Origin: Mixophyes australis
Lineage: Eukaryota; Chordata; Amphibia; Anura; Limnodynastidae
Assembly (NCBI GenBank): GCA_036250195.1
Contig: JAVHZZ010000002.1
Span: 274,810,460-274,874,459, forward strand
Length of the DNA: 64,000 bases
Direction: 5' to 3'
Shown: positions 11,477-22,655 of the stretch, piece by piece
Layout of the letters: each line of letters starts with the position of its first letter
Position numbering within the stretch: position 1 is the stretch's first letter
The notes under the pieces: model-generated
Database searches by the model: none
What the model was told of the DNA's origin: nothing
The model's input: only the letters and a program-made list of their open reading frames with translations
Program-made: the position numbers and the translations under genes

Positions 11477-12340
11477 TTCAAATGACATCCTTGATTATAT
11501 TAAATGGCAAATAAATATTTTAATATATCAACACTTTTTTATTTGTTTTTCCCCACACACAGAACCTGCTTAAGAAATGTACAATATGGAAGTTGTGTTA
11601 GGTGTATTTTTTAATTGTAATGTGAAATTTTAAAGAAACCTGAAAAATCATCTATGTATATGGTAATTTTCTATCCCCATCACTGACCAAACTCTTGGTG
11701 GTATTACATTTCTGTGAATCTAAAGGATTGCCCCAGCCCACCTTTAATCGTGTGTTGAAGGTGGTGATACAGGCTTTCTTGTCACACATCTGTAACTATG
11801 TCCATCTGCTATGATAAGGAGTCCTGCTTGCCCTTAAAACAGCCATTTTCCACCTCAGCTGGTTTTCTGCACAGTATAGGGGCAATAAATGGTACATGTG
11901 ATCCCAGTGAGTGTAAACAAACCTATTTTTAGGAATAGGAAACATTTCCACTAGATAAATGTTCAGGCTATATGTTATGCATCTCTCCAGATTTGATGCC
12001 TGGTTGCTGAATGGCAAATTGTATTGTTACAAGGTTTTTTGCCAATCTTTACAGATTATGACAACACTCTTTGCATAATGGTGTAGTTTTTACAAAATGT
12101 GATAACTAGTGTTTGAGTTGTATAGTGCCATATAATGAAAGATTTAGAAATTCATTTAGACAATATTGTGCCCCAATAAACATATTTATATACATTTTTC
12201 CTCATTTTCTTTCAAATGAGACAATGCTTTCCCTTGCCACCCATGACTCCTCACTCCGATTCTACATCACAACACAGAGCAAGAGGTAACATACTGTATC
12301 TCTACCTGATCGGTTATAGAGTGAATTTTCTGACTGAAAT
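11477..12340. other. Unassigned AT-rich DNA upstream of Harbinger remnant
   Basis: I see no domain, tandem repeat or RNA gene. It may be the degenerate 5' part of the Harbinger element whose transposase end follows, but no further transposase motif could be read. Confidence 0.3.
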
Positions 12341-12359
12341 TGTGTTTGTTTTCTGACTA

Positions 12360-12596
12360 AATGCCCGATTCCATTACTTTGACCGGTCTGGGGGAATACT
12401 TATGTATACAATGGATACTATGTGCGACATCATAACTCTGTGTGTGTTATTTCATAATATTGCCTTCCCAAGTGGGGTTCCATGGATGGAAGAGCATGAG
12501 GTTGTTGGCCAGATGGAAGACAGCGTTGGTCCAGGTCCTCCAGAATCACAAGACTATGCTAACTTCAAGGCATATGTAATTTCCAGCTACTTTTGA
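12360..12596 (+). pseudogene. PIF/Harbinger transposase, C-terminal fragment
   Basis: Read through, the frame gives RFHYFDRSGGILMYTMDTMC then IITLCVLFHNIAFPSGVPW and a terminal YVISSYF. This follows the HARBI1-type nuclease end: an R-x-x-x-x-D-x-SGG strand, the CC-x-LHNI helix (here CVLFHNIA) and a final hydrophobic YF. The family cuts and pastes DNA with 3-bp TWA duplications. The catalytic DDE residues lie upstream and are not recognisable here, so only the last 80 or so residues survive. The neighbouring minus-strand gene at 12878-13257 fits the second Harbinger protein. Confidence 0.65.
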
Positions 12597-12877
12597 TGTA
12601 AGTACCTTTTTGATGTATTTTATGTTTACAATAAATCAAAAAATAACTAAGTAAATTTTTGTGTCAAACAGTGTATTTAGTGAAATAATCAAGCAAAATA
12701 GTGACACACACACAAACAATCAAAAATGAAGCACCCAAATCATTACGATTGCAGCAATCTTTTTTCACCTATCCCAATATTTGAGGTTTTGGAATACAAC
12801 TGCCTCTGAGTCACCCAAACAGGGGATTGAACAGCATCAGAATCAGATTGTTAAGCCTCTGACTCTGGCTGCTTAGG

Positions 12878-13257
12878 CTCCCTGGAAGCAGCAGGTGCAA
12901 AATGGGCAAGTGTGACGGCACTCTGTTTAGTAAAATGGCTGATCATTGCCTCACAAGTTTGCTGCAATTTCATCTGGCAGTCTGTCATATTCCTTAAATG
13001 TTCACCTACCTAGGTTAAAGTATTTTTGACTCTGCAGTATATCTCTTGCATATCAACATTTGTTGCCTGTCGGTGACATTTTGCTGCTCAGGAAATGTTG
13101 ATAGTGGCTTTTCTGGAGGTTCTTCATCTTCTTTGTCACTGTCACGGGGTTCCTCACCATGGTCATGGGGTTCCTCGGGATATACATCTTGGATTATGGA
13201 AAAGAGAAACACATAATACAACCATTTATGTTTCAGTCCATTGGTCACAAACATCAT
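12878..13257 (-). pseudogene. Possible Harbinger Myb-like partner protein, C-terminal half
   Basis: The minus-strand frame has an acidic linker (EEPRDSDKEDEEPPEKP) and, after a break, LRNMTDCQMKLQQTCEAMI followed by FTKQSAVTLAHF. Harbinger elements usually carry a second gene, convergent with the transposase, for a Myb/SANT or MADF protein with an acidic linker and a helical tail, and position and orientation fit. No DNA-binding domain is visible. It could be another transposon ORF. Confidence 0.4.
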
Positions 13258-13284
13258 AATCTACTTTGTACATTTGGCATCATA

Positions 13285-13692
13285 TTGTCACCGACATCGA
13301 GTTAGGAGAAACCTCGGGATCTACTTGATTTGACTTCACCCATAAATAGACACCAAGAAAATGGAGGAGGATTTTGCCAGGGAATCCCGCAAGGGAATAT
13401 GGATTTCACGACTCCCTAACCGCAGGTAGGTGTCAAGCGAGACCAGGTGGAGAACCTTGTGGCAATGGTCTGAGGAATGGGAGTCTGCTGGCAAGAGTTA
13501 AAGTCTACAAGAAGAAGGAAAGCTGTGGTTCAGGTAAGTTGGCAATGCGACGGTCTTCAGAAAGACACTGCGGTCCAGGTGACTGGTAAGGTAAGTCAGG
13601 AAAGCACAGGATTTGGAGATCTTGCAGAGTAATGTGACACTTAGGTCCTGGAGAGCTGGGAAACCTGGTGCAGGATTAATAGGAGGAGCCAC
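13285..13692 (-). mobile_element. Gypsy-type LTR fragment
   Basis: On the minus strand, CCTATTAATCCTGCACCAGG near 13665-13684 resembles the LTR fragment at 52290-52800 (CCTACAGATCCTGCGCCAGG). The other end (GCCAGGGAATCCCGCAAGGGA, about 13377) is the C-rich 3' segment shared with LTRs at 16770-17453 and 53767-54836. No partner LTR or target duplication is clear. Confidence 0.45.
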
Positions 13693-14495
13693 TGTCTTTT
13701 ATGTTTTCAAAATAACATATACACACATGAGTGTATGCATTTCACATGTTACCTTAGTAACATGCAATATGTGTAATAAGAGTGTGTATTAAGGGTAAAA
13801 CTGAGGGCCCAAAGTCTGAAATTTCTGAAATTTTCTTATTTAGGCATTGAAATCAACATTGATAATAAGTGGGACTTTTAGCATGTGCTCAGGGGGATAG
13901 AAAGTCACATTAGCACAGATGCACTCTTTCCTTGGTTGTTGATTTTGCGTACCATGTAATTCCAATATTTAAGAGTTGCTTGTAGAGGGCCATAGCAATA
14001 GTTAAGAAAAGGCATCAAATGATATGCATCCACTGGAGAGTTTAGAGAGGACCTAATGGTGTGGTAGTATTTCCTCCAGTGGTTCAATTGCATTTAACTA
14101 TGCTTTAGCCCCACTATTCACCAATGCAGTGGGTGTGATTGGATTTGAAGCACACTTACATGGGGAAAGGTGCAGTCAGCCGTGGCCAGAGGAATGGGTG
14201 GCCAATGTGCTGACCAGGAATTTACCCGTATGAGTAGTTTCCACTAGTTGTGGCAATGGAGATTTGGGGACAAACGCTAGTCAACAAACACATCAGATAT
14301 TGGAACAATAACTTAGGGGTTGTATAAGCTATTAAAAAACTAAAGGAGTTATTTCCACCAATCATCATTTTGTTGAGGTGGGTGGTGGTGCAGTGCATAT
14401 GTCATAGCATAACATTCAGGGCAAAGCCTCTGCTGAGTGAGCATAATGTGATAGCTGAGACACTCTCTCAACAGAGGTGGGAAGTTTTCTTACGA
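13693..14495. other. Unassigned DNA
   Basis: A minus-strand open stretch at 13905-14093 (with HLMPFLNYCYGPLQATLKYW) looks coding-like but I do not recognise it. It may be part of a decayed transposon gene. Nothing else is supported. Confidence 0.25.
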
Positions 14496-14499
14496 ATAC

Positions 14500-15085
14500 T
14501 TACCCTTTCGCGTTCCCCCGTTGCTCCGTCGGACCCGGAAGCCGCACTTCCGGGTTCGGCGGTCACATGATCGCTACCTAGGGCGGGGAATTCAAATTTG
14601 ATACAGTACAAAAACATTGCTCTGACACTTGGTGAGTGTCAGAGCAACTTACCTGTACCTGGCTCCTGATTCCTGTGTCCTCCTTGTTCCTGCTTCCTGT
14701 GTGTTTGACCTCCTGTGTATCAACCCGGCTTGCTGACCATTCTGGATTCCATTTCTCCCGTGTACCGACCCGGCTAGCTGATCTTGCATCTGTTCTGGTG
14801 ACCCGTGTACTGACCCGGTTTGATTTACTCCAAGATTGCCTCCTGATTTTGTCTGCATTGCCTGCATGTGTACCAACCCGGCCTGTCCGACTATTCACAT
14901 CCTGCTCCTATTCCGCTGTACTACATCTTGGGGCAAACCTGAGGACCGCGACCTGCGACTCCTGGCAGCAAAGCCCATCCCGCCTTGCAGCGGTTCTTGG
15001 TGAATACCGGGGAGATCGTTAGACTCCACACCTCAGGTAAGCCAGCGTTAATCAAGATTAGTAGTGTATCCAGTAATCCGTTACA
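14500..15085 (+). mobile_element. Gypsy LTR (solo or fragment)
   Basis: The 3' half carries the vertebrate gypsy LTR signature in this window: GGACCGCGACCTGCGACTCC, GCAGCGGTTCTTGGTGAATA, GTTAGACTCCACACCTCAGG, ending in TTACA at 15085. A degenerate internal repeat (ACCCGGCTTGCTGACC, ACCCGGCTAGCTGATC, ACCCGGTTTGATTTAC, ACCCGGCCTGTCCGAC) lies at 14720-14895. The 5' boundary is uncertain and no target duplication was found. Confidence 0.5.
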
Positions 15086-15770
15086 AGTTTATAGAGAAGT
15101 TGAACTGCATGCCCGAGCATCTTTGGCAGATAGTCAAGCTGGTCTAAGCAAGCTGATGCTGAGGTTCTTGGTCCCAAACCCATGAAGAACCTATACTGCA
15201 ACCTGGGAAATATGGAGGAATTTTAAGTCTGCAAGGTCATGAAAGAGTAAGGACTCCCTTTAGATGCTCTTAGCATTCATGAGCAAGCTCAGCACAGCTT
15301 TGGGCTCCCAGTGGTAGTCACTTTTCCAAATACAATAATGCCGACAACAGTGCCAGCTGCCAGCATCAACAGCACACTGGCTAAAATTTCATTTTTTTTC
15401 TAAGCTGTACTGGGAGGCACATGCAACAAAGGTGTGCACTGTACTGAGAGGTTGGGCCAAGAGTAAGATCCAGTGGTTTGTGCGGTAGCAGTGGTGTAGT
15501 TGTATATGGGTTCTGGGATGAAAGGGTGGGGGGAATTTCCTGGTACATAGGGATGTATCCACATTGACCAGTTTTCAATTCACAGAAATGTTCAAAAGAT
15601 GCATGCAAGCATTAAGCTGGGACAGGGCAAATTTTGGATTTAGGATTGGAGCAGCAGCATTAGCAGTAGAAGATGGGCGCTCAGTCAAGTATATGAAGCA
15701 GCTGGGGAATTAGATGTCAAGCAGATACAAGTCATATGTCATATGAAAGGATATCAAGAAGGAGTTGTTA
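15086..15770. other. Unassigned DNA
   Basis: No recognisable domain or repeat. Short open stretches on both strands have no family features. Confidence 0.25.
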
Positions 15771-16075
15771 AAAGCTGAGAAAAAGGGAGGCCAACTAAAT
15801 GTGGTAGTGCTGCATCTTGGGGAGAATGACCTGGGGAAGGTTAAATCTCTATATTTAATAAAGAACCTTCATGAGCACTTACAGTGCATGGGCAGTGTTT
15901 GGGTGTTGTTACCTTAGTATGGAGAACATCATTACAAGAGGCACATGGACTGGGTCAGAAAAGAGTGATCTCAGCGATTAACAAGTGTTGGTCCTCATGA
16001 GGGGGGCAAAAGAACATTGTGTGGCAGGGGAAAATGGTACACAATGTAGCCAGCAGTGATGTGCATGATCACCCT
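15771..16075 (+). pseudogene. SGNH-hydrolase-like retroelement fragment (tentative)
   Basis: The plus-strand frame reads LNVVVLHLGENDLGKVKSL, YLIKNLHEHLQ, then LVWRTSLQEAHGLGQKRV. The LHLGENDLG block with a following helix resembles the Gly/Asn-containing blocks of SGNH-type hydrolase domains that I recall from several vertebrate mobile-element proteins. The catalytic Ser block and the terminal Asp-His block are not visible. Stops at about 15926 and 16000 interrupt it. The parent element is unknown to me. Confidence 0.3.
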
Positions 16076-16298
16076 GTGAAAGGTGGCTTTTAACCTTATC
16101 TAGTTTCAAGTTCATGTGAAGGGCAAGTGAGAGTTTGTGTGAGCAAGGCACTGAAACTGAGAGGGCCTTTTTGCAGTGCTTGCATAGTGGTCAGAACACG
16201 CCCTGGTTGGTAATTTGGTAATATTGTAGCCTTGCACTTTGCTTTTTGCTGTGTATGTTGGTAAATAAAGCTGTGACCTTGCTAGGGCCTATGACCAC

Positions 16299-17675
16299 CA
16301 GGATGAGCTTTTAGAACAGTAGTGTAGAGATCTTCACCTTTAGCAGCTGCCTTTCCCATAGAGCTTTATGTGCTCACAGGTACTCAGATGCCCCCAGGAC
16401 TTAGGCTCAGAGTAGTAGAAGCTCATTCAAGATGGCCACAGCGCAGATGGAACCGGGGGCGCTAGCCCAGACTGGAGCGGGTGGTCAGAGGCAGGCCGAG
16501 GTCAAAAGTCCGTAGCAAAACAGCAAAGTCCAGAATACAAGTCAAAAGGTCATGGACACAGGCAAACAGCGAAGGTCCAAGGTACAGGCACGGTTCACAA
16601 CAGCAGATCAGACAAACAGATATCCAAGAGCAGGTCAGCATAGCACAGGACTGGACCGCTATAACCATCAGGGAGGCTAAGCCCATCCTGCCTTAAATAC
16701 TGAATGTAGTCAATCAGGGGCTTGCCCTGAAGCCAGCCCCAGCACTGATTAATTAATTTGCTACAAAGGTGTAACGAACAAGGTATTTGGAAGGCCTTAC
16801 CTGCTGGTATCTGCGCTGCTACGCAAGGAGGCGCAGAGTCTAACCACGCCCCAGGTCTTCACCAGGGAACCCCGCAAGGAGTTTTGGACTTAGCCGCTGA
16901 GAAGTGTCGGTCGCGGCCCTCCCAGGTAGCTACCAGCAAGGTTTGATGAACAATCATAGTCGACAATCCGGTGTCAAAACCGTGCGGGCAACGAGGTACA
17001 GAGGAGTCAGGCAGGAGAGTAGTCAGGGAGCCAGGGCTCAGAGCCGGGAGATCAAAACAGGAACCAGAGAGAATTAGAGAGAGTGGTCAGGCAGGCAGCG
17101 GTCAGAATCCGGAGATGCAAGCAGGATGAATATATATTGTATATATATAACAAAGGAGCCAAGAGACAGGCTAGCTGACTAGATACTCTGGCACCCTAGT
17201 GGTGCCCGAGCCTGCCTTCAATAGTGGCTACCGCCAATCATTGGTGGGAGTGGAGGTCGGCGGTTAGCTGGTCTGACCGCTGACAGGAAGCGGCATTGAG
17301 CGCCGCCTTTGCCTAGCAATGGAGACGCAATGCGCATGCGCCCAAACATCCGGTCTGCCGGGCGGAAGTGACGTCCCTTTGCTAGGCAACGGGATAAGCG
17401 TAGAGAAGGCGTCCGTCCCGGCACCAAGTAGGAGTGCGGAACGGCACCTGACAAAAGGTTCATTAGCCCGCAGGCTGTTTCAATTTACTGCACACGGGCC
17501 CGGCTGCCCTTTTTTGCCGGGACGCGGCACTGAGAGGCTTGGCATTCAGCCGTTGCCCTCCCAACGGTCGAGCTGGGACCGGAAGTGACGTCCCGGTCGT
17601 CAATGAAACGGCTGGGATGCCAGGCAGTGAAGGGAGCGAGCAGTGGCGGCTATGGACACCGCCGCGGCTCGTAAC
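16299..17675 (-). mobile_element. Gypsy A 3' LTR, split by a solo LTR
   Basis: It aligns along its length with 41058-41670, starting at CCAGGATGAGCTTTTAGAAC and ending at CTCGTAACA (sense TGTTACGAG). A foreign LTR interrupts it at 16770-17453. In sense orientation it has TATTTAAGG and, about 30 nt downstream, GATGGTTATAGC, the decayed counterpart of the predicted RNA start in the right LTR. The outermost few bases beside 16299 are missing or changed. Confidence 0.8.
16770..17453 (-). mobile_element. Solo gypsy LTR inserted in gypsy A LTR
   Basis: Ends are TGTAACG...CCTGACA, flanked by the 5-bp duplication AAAGG (16765-16769 and 17454-17458). The right LTR of gypsy A preserves the empty site (CTACAAAGGTTCATTAG near 41511). 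There is no internal sequence, so it is a solo LTR left by LTR-LTR recombination. Its C-rich segment near 16850-16935 (CCAGGGAACCCCGCAAGGAG, GTCGCGGCCCTC) is shared with other LTRs of the window. Confidence 0.9.
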
Positions 17676-17687
17676 AGTGAGGAGGGG

Positions 17688-19015
17688 TTAGGAAACCCTG
17701 ACATCCTGGTTTCCTGAGCAATTGTTTGAAGAAATCTTTAATAAGACTATCAGCATGAAGACGCTTCCGTGGAACCCAGGCACGCTCCTCCAAACCGTGG
17801 CCTTCCACTGGACCAAAAATTTTATCTGCCCATGAACTCTCTTGGAATCAAGTATTTTTTCTTTCAAAAATTCACGGTGCCCATCCACATTAACTGAATG
17901 CGGCCTCTGAAACTGAACACGTTTAAATATATTAGAAACAATGGCAGGTTTAAGCAAGGAGCAATGAAGCGTGTTAGGGATTTTCACAGAGCGAGGAAGC
18001 TTTAAACTAAAGGCCACAGGATTCACTTGCTTGATGAGGGAAAAGAGGCCAATGAATCTCGGACCGAGATTTTTCAGGGTTGTCTGAGCCTGATATTACG
18101 GGTGGATTGCCATACCTTCTGACCCACTTTGAAAGAGCAACTCCTACGGTGTTGATCCACAAATTTTTTGGAGTGAAATGAGTCTCGCTATAAGGTAGAG
18201 TGAACTTTCTTCAGACTAGAAGCCGTAAAGTGTATGCCAGGGAGCCCAGAAGGGTTAAGCAAAGTCAATGGGTTAGATCTAGGATGGTAACCGAGATTGC
18301 AATAGAATGGAGAGGTACAAGTGGAGGAATGGCAAAAGTTGTTGTATGCGAACTCTGCCCATGGTAACAGGGCTGATCAGTTGTTGTGGAATTCAGAAGT
18401 GTAAAAACTTAAAAATTGTTCCAGGGATTGATTAACCCTTTCAGTTTGTCCATTGGATTGTGGATTGTATGCTGAGGAGAGACTGATGTTTGTTCTTAGA
18501 AGTGCACAAAAAAACTTTCAGAATTGAGCAATAAACTGAGAGCCGCGGTCAGAAACAATATCCATGGTAAGCCATGGAGTTGAAAGATGTGTTGGGCAAA
18601 AAGTGACGCCATGGTCTGTGCACTAGGGAGTCTGGTTAAAGGTATGAAATGGGCCATTTACTGAAGCGGTCAACCACTACCCAGATTGTATTGTGGCCTG
18701 CTGAGAAAGGGAGCCCCACAATAAAATCTATTGACAAATGTGTCCAACGTCTTGTAAGAACAGATAACGGCATAATCTGATCAGAAGCACGGTTCCTAAG
18801 GGTTTTGTTTCTAGCACAGATTTCACAGGACATAACAAAGCCTCGGAGATCTGAAGACATAGTGGGCCACCAAAAAGAGCGCGAGAGATTTTCTGTGGTT
18901 TTACAGATACTGGGATGTCTGGCGGTTTTATGGTCGTGGGCCTCAGTGAGAACAGTCTTTCGAAGGTGGACCGGCACAAATAAGCGGTTTGCGGGTGTGT
19001 CAGAGGGAGCCAATT
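17688..19015 (-). pseudogene. Gypsy A integrase with chromodomain, frameshifted
   Basis: From the right: a zinc-binding HHCC module (HDHKTARH ... SCEICARNK, 18930-18830), the start of the catalytic core with SIDFIVGLPFS (first Asp) and VVVDRFSKW, then a poorly preserved core with stops from 18635 to 18030. The C-terminal end has NPVAFSLKLPRSVKIPNTLH, HCSLLKP and a chromodomain-like block (KILDSKRVHGQIKFLVQWK), frameshifted at about 17800 before ADSLIKDFF. The chromodomain directs integration toward particular histone marks in chromoviruses. Function is lost. Confidence 0.8.
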
Positions 19016-19029
19016 TTTATAATCTGCGA

Positions 19030-19331
19030 AGGGTTATACCCAAGTCCTGGGCTAAACCGGCATGGATAATTGACGGTGGTATAATTGGTAGTGGTTTCGG
19101 AACTGGTGCATGATTAGAGGCAAAACTTCTGGATAAAGCATCAGCCTTAGTGTTCTTAGATCCTGGTCGATAGCTGATAACAAAACGGAAGCGAGTAAAG
19201 AACAATGACCCAACGGGCTTGCCTTGGATTCAGCCATTTTGCTGATTCAATATATTGAAGGATGTTATGGTCAGTGATGACTGAGATGACATGGATGACT
19301 CCTTCTAGCCAGTGACGCCATTCTGCAAAAG
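19030..19331 (-). pseudogene. Gypsy A RNase H, C-terminal part
   Basis: The frame reads [40 protein letters not shown] and, after a frameshift, [17 protein letters not shown], the standard end of gypsy RNase H leading to the tether before integrase. Gypsy B has the same block at about 36230-36430. The missing N-terminal half lies at 36139-36180 on the far side of the retroviral insertion. Confidence 0.8.
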
Positions 19332-19336
19332 CCCAT

Positions 19337-20131
19337 ATTAAAGTAATTCTATCGTTTTCAAATAAGCATTGCATAGGCGATTGTATTGTGTTTCCGAAAC
19401 ACAAAGTACAATACATGATTATAATACAGTACAGCCAATACCAAAAGATAAATACATACCGCTGCGTTCGCTTGCGCTAGCTGCGCTCCCACTGGTACCA
19501 GAGGACAGTATTTCACTCCAGAATACTGTGGTCAGAGAATGACTTAAGCCAGTGGGAGTACAGCTATTTTATATACACTCAGTGTTAGAGACAACAATGC
19601 AGATGACGTGGCTTGTTTCTATAGGTCCAGACTTCAGGTGGGTCCAGTGTAAATAGGTTATAGGCTACTTCAAACAACCCCCTCTAAGGCTGAGGGTCAA
19701 CATTCCAGATGATTCTCTTGCCCAGAAACCAGTTTAAGCTAGTCTATTTACACATCACAGTCAATATAACTTTAAGTACTTATTCCCTAACATCACTAAC
19801 TATAGTATGCAATGTGCGATCTTTACTGAGAAAGAACCGGACAACTGCAGATGAATAGGGGATTAAAATGATATTAGACATGACACATTTCCTATAACCT
19901 GAACCTTAAATAACACTAAAGTGTACATATAATCATAATATATAAACTAATAATAAGCTAAATACTATCTGCTCATAAATCCCTGTGGATTGGAATCATT
20001 ATAAATATGAAATATATAAATAACTAAATGTTGTAGTGCGAGTGTGTGCGTGCGTATTTTACCGTGCAATCGCAGTATGCCACGTGTATTAACCAATATA
20101 CTTTCGTTCATCCAATTATACGACTTCGACA
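19337..20131 (-). mobile_element. ERV1 3' LTR
   Basis: It matches the split right LTR. In sense it starts TGTCGAAGTCG at 20131, preceded by the purine-rich AAAGGGTGGAAC (20132-20143, polypurine tract). A TATA-like stretch lies near 19562-19575. Relative to the other LTR it lacks about 36 bp including the AATAAA signal, and about 29 bp near 20085. The outer end is TTTAAT rather than CA. Confidence 0.85.
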
Positions 20132-20143
20132 GTTCCACCCTTT
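20132..20143 (-). promoter_or_regulatory. ERV1 polypurine tract
   Basis: Sense sequence AAAGGGTGGAAC sits immediately before the TG of the 3' LTR, the position of the plus-strand primer in retroviruses. Confidence 0.65.
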
Positions 20144-21260
20144 GATAGTATAATAAACTATCACCTTAAAGATTTTATATGCAGGATCTCAGTATCAGGT
20201 TTCATTGCTCTGTAATGCAAGTCCCCCTTGGGGTATGACCATGCTGTCTGCAGATCTAAACAAGTTATCATAAGAGAGTCTTAATTACTCAAAACAATTT
20301 CTTCTTTTACTATAGACCGTATACCTCTGGAGCTTGGAGATAACCTTTTTGTATGTCCCTCAAGGGTACAATAAAACATGTAATACATTATTTGGAAGGG
20401 TACAGAGTACAATAAAACATGTATCAGTTATACAGAATACTCTACTACAGTTCATCATGTCTAACAGGTTCATCCGACCAAAGCATGTCTTTTAGCTCAG
20501 ACAACATTTAGATAGTACATGTTCATCAATAACATCATCCTATGTCTATCAATAATGTCACATATAATCTCCTTCAGCTTGCGTTAGTATGTACACTCCG
20601 ATAATGTCATCAGTTCTTTTCATTAACACTTGTGGGCGGGCTATTGTCTGCTAGTTCTTCACAGTCTCCCAATACTCAGGTTTCTTTGTACGTGAAACAG
20701 CGGGTGGCTTGCCAAATATTGGAAGACTCCAGATTAAGGGACCTAGGTGTTGTACTTTTCCCCTAGTGATCTCCCACCCATAATTCGGGTACCTCAAGAA
20801 TATTTAGTGGAAAGAGAACTAGTCCTACTCGATATAATCACTGAGGCACGTGAGAGCACACCCAGCACTTAGTTTGGTCTAAAACCTTACCCACCCAAGA
20901 ATGATAATCATTCTCAAGGATGCCTGCTCAAGCCTGAATATTACTGGACTGCCATCGCTGGCTGTACCTCTCTACAACTATGGGGTCAACGTACTTACGG
21001 ACGTAATACTACTCAGACAATAGCCCCTCACACTTTCTCCAAGCTCCAAGGTTTCCAAATTTTCCTTTACCCCTGAATTAAATAAAGTAATTGGCTGGAC
21101 CAATTGTGCTACTAACTTCTCCTTTATCGCCAACTCCTCAATAGTATTACCTAACCCAGTCTCTGTCACCTGTTCACAATTAAAAGAATTGACTGTTCTG
21201 AGAAGAGAATGAAATGAGAGAAACACAAATCAGGAAAAACCACAACTTCATGCTGGACAA
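20144..21260 (-). pseudogene. ERV1 envelope-like remnant
   Basis: On the minus strand, an open stretch (20978-21226) runs through breaks into a frame with KVLDQTKCWVCSHVPQ near 20865-20915. A CWxC motif in the surface subunit of gammaretrovirus-type envelopes takes part in the covalent link to the transmembrane subunit, and the region lies where env should be, just before the 3' LTR. The transmembrane part, with fusion peptide and membrane anchor, could not be read between here and 20143. Several stops and frameshifts make it non-functional. Confidence 0.45.
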
Positions 21261-22647
21261 CTGTCTTAGCTTTTGGCTCAGGTGCTACTAACTGCATTCG
21301 AGGCCTCCCAGAACAAATTCATGAGTGCACTTGGACCCTTCTCTGGGTGTTGGCTCCTCTGCAGTGGGTGAAATGCATACCAGTGTGTCTCTGCTACCCT
21401 CTAGGTCATGATGCTGGTAGCCTACACTTAGTACCTGTCTGTCAAATAACGTGAGCCTAGGAAATTACTGTTCCACAACTTATTCTCCCGGTTCAACATC
21501 CTGACAGTTAGTGTAACTTTTCAGGAAACAGTGTTTTGAACGTTCTCAGTTGCTGTCTCACTTTTTACCTTCACTCTCAATGTCTAAACTAGTCTCTCAG
21601 TTACAAACTCATCCCAAGAGAAGTCAAAAACGTTTCAAAAGTTGACAGGTTAGGAGGCAGCTTAGGAGTAATCTTGATAGTGGGGAGGACTAGTGGCCAA
21701 AGCTACCAGCCACTCCAATCAAGTTCCAACTCTCATTCTATTCAATTCGTTCTAACCAGTACCAATACTTTATGTTCGCACTGGTTTGTGGCTTATCAAA
21801 AGTATGTAATTTGTTACCACTACTCATACATTATACATTTATTATCAATAACATGAATACCCCCTATCACCTATTATAACTCTAGGGCTATCACATTGAA
21901 TAACAAAAACTTTGAGTATGACACAGTAATACAATAGACACATTTCAAAACACCTTTACCCAGACATATTTCATTAGTACACCAGTGTATACTTAAGGAT
22001 CCTGCAAGGTGGTAATTGGATGACGTGGATTTGTTTCACCTGGAGAAATTATTCAGGTAACCCAAATCTTCATATATTAACTAATATGTGTATGTGTTCA
22101 TGTGTATGTGTGTGTTCACATTTTAAAACAATACAATGAAAAACAAAACAAAACATAGATTTGTCAGCTGTCACATACAACCTTGCTGTCTATTTGACAG
22201 CTATGTTCACCCTGGTGTAACAGCCATGTATAGTCGTGTGTGTGTAAGTGTGGATTTTAATAGCAGCTACTTCAGTTGGTAACCGTGTCACTGTGTAAAG
22301 TCCTCTATGTAGTGTCCTACTCATGTGCTGGTATTGCTATAAAGGATATTTCAGTCACCTCAACGCCACCCCCTAGACTAGAAAAATGCTGAAGACCAAT
22401 GTATATGAATCAATTTTCCCTCTGCCAACTCACATGCCATTTTCAGTACCCCATGTTCAGCTAAGTGAGAAGGGCAAAAGGGGTCTATCTCTATAACACT
22501 TTCTTCAAATATAACAGTATTCAGTACATGTCTGTCTAATAGTGTAAAAATATAAAACACGAAAATTCTACATTTTCTAGGGTTTCACATTATGTCGTAT
22601 CTTGTGGTAAAAATCCTACTCTAAAGTTCTACACAGAGATGCATATC
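21261..22647 (-). other. ERV1 internal region, unrecognised
   Basis: Between the envelope-like part and the MITE I could read no protease, reverse transcriptase or integrase motif. It may be decayed envelope or replaced sequence. A minus-strand open stretch at 22378-22560 has no family features. Confidence 0.35.
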
Positions 22648-22655
22648 TGTATGCC

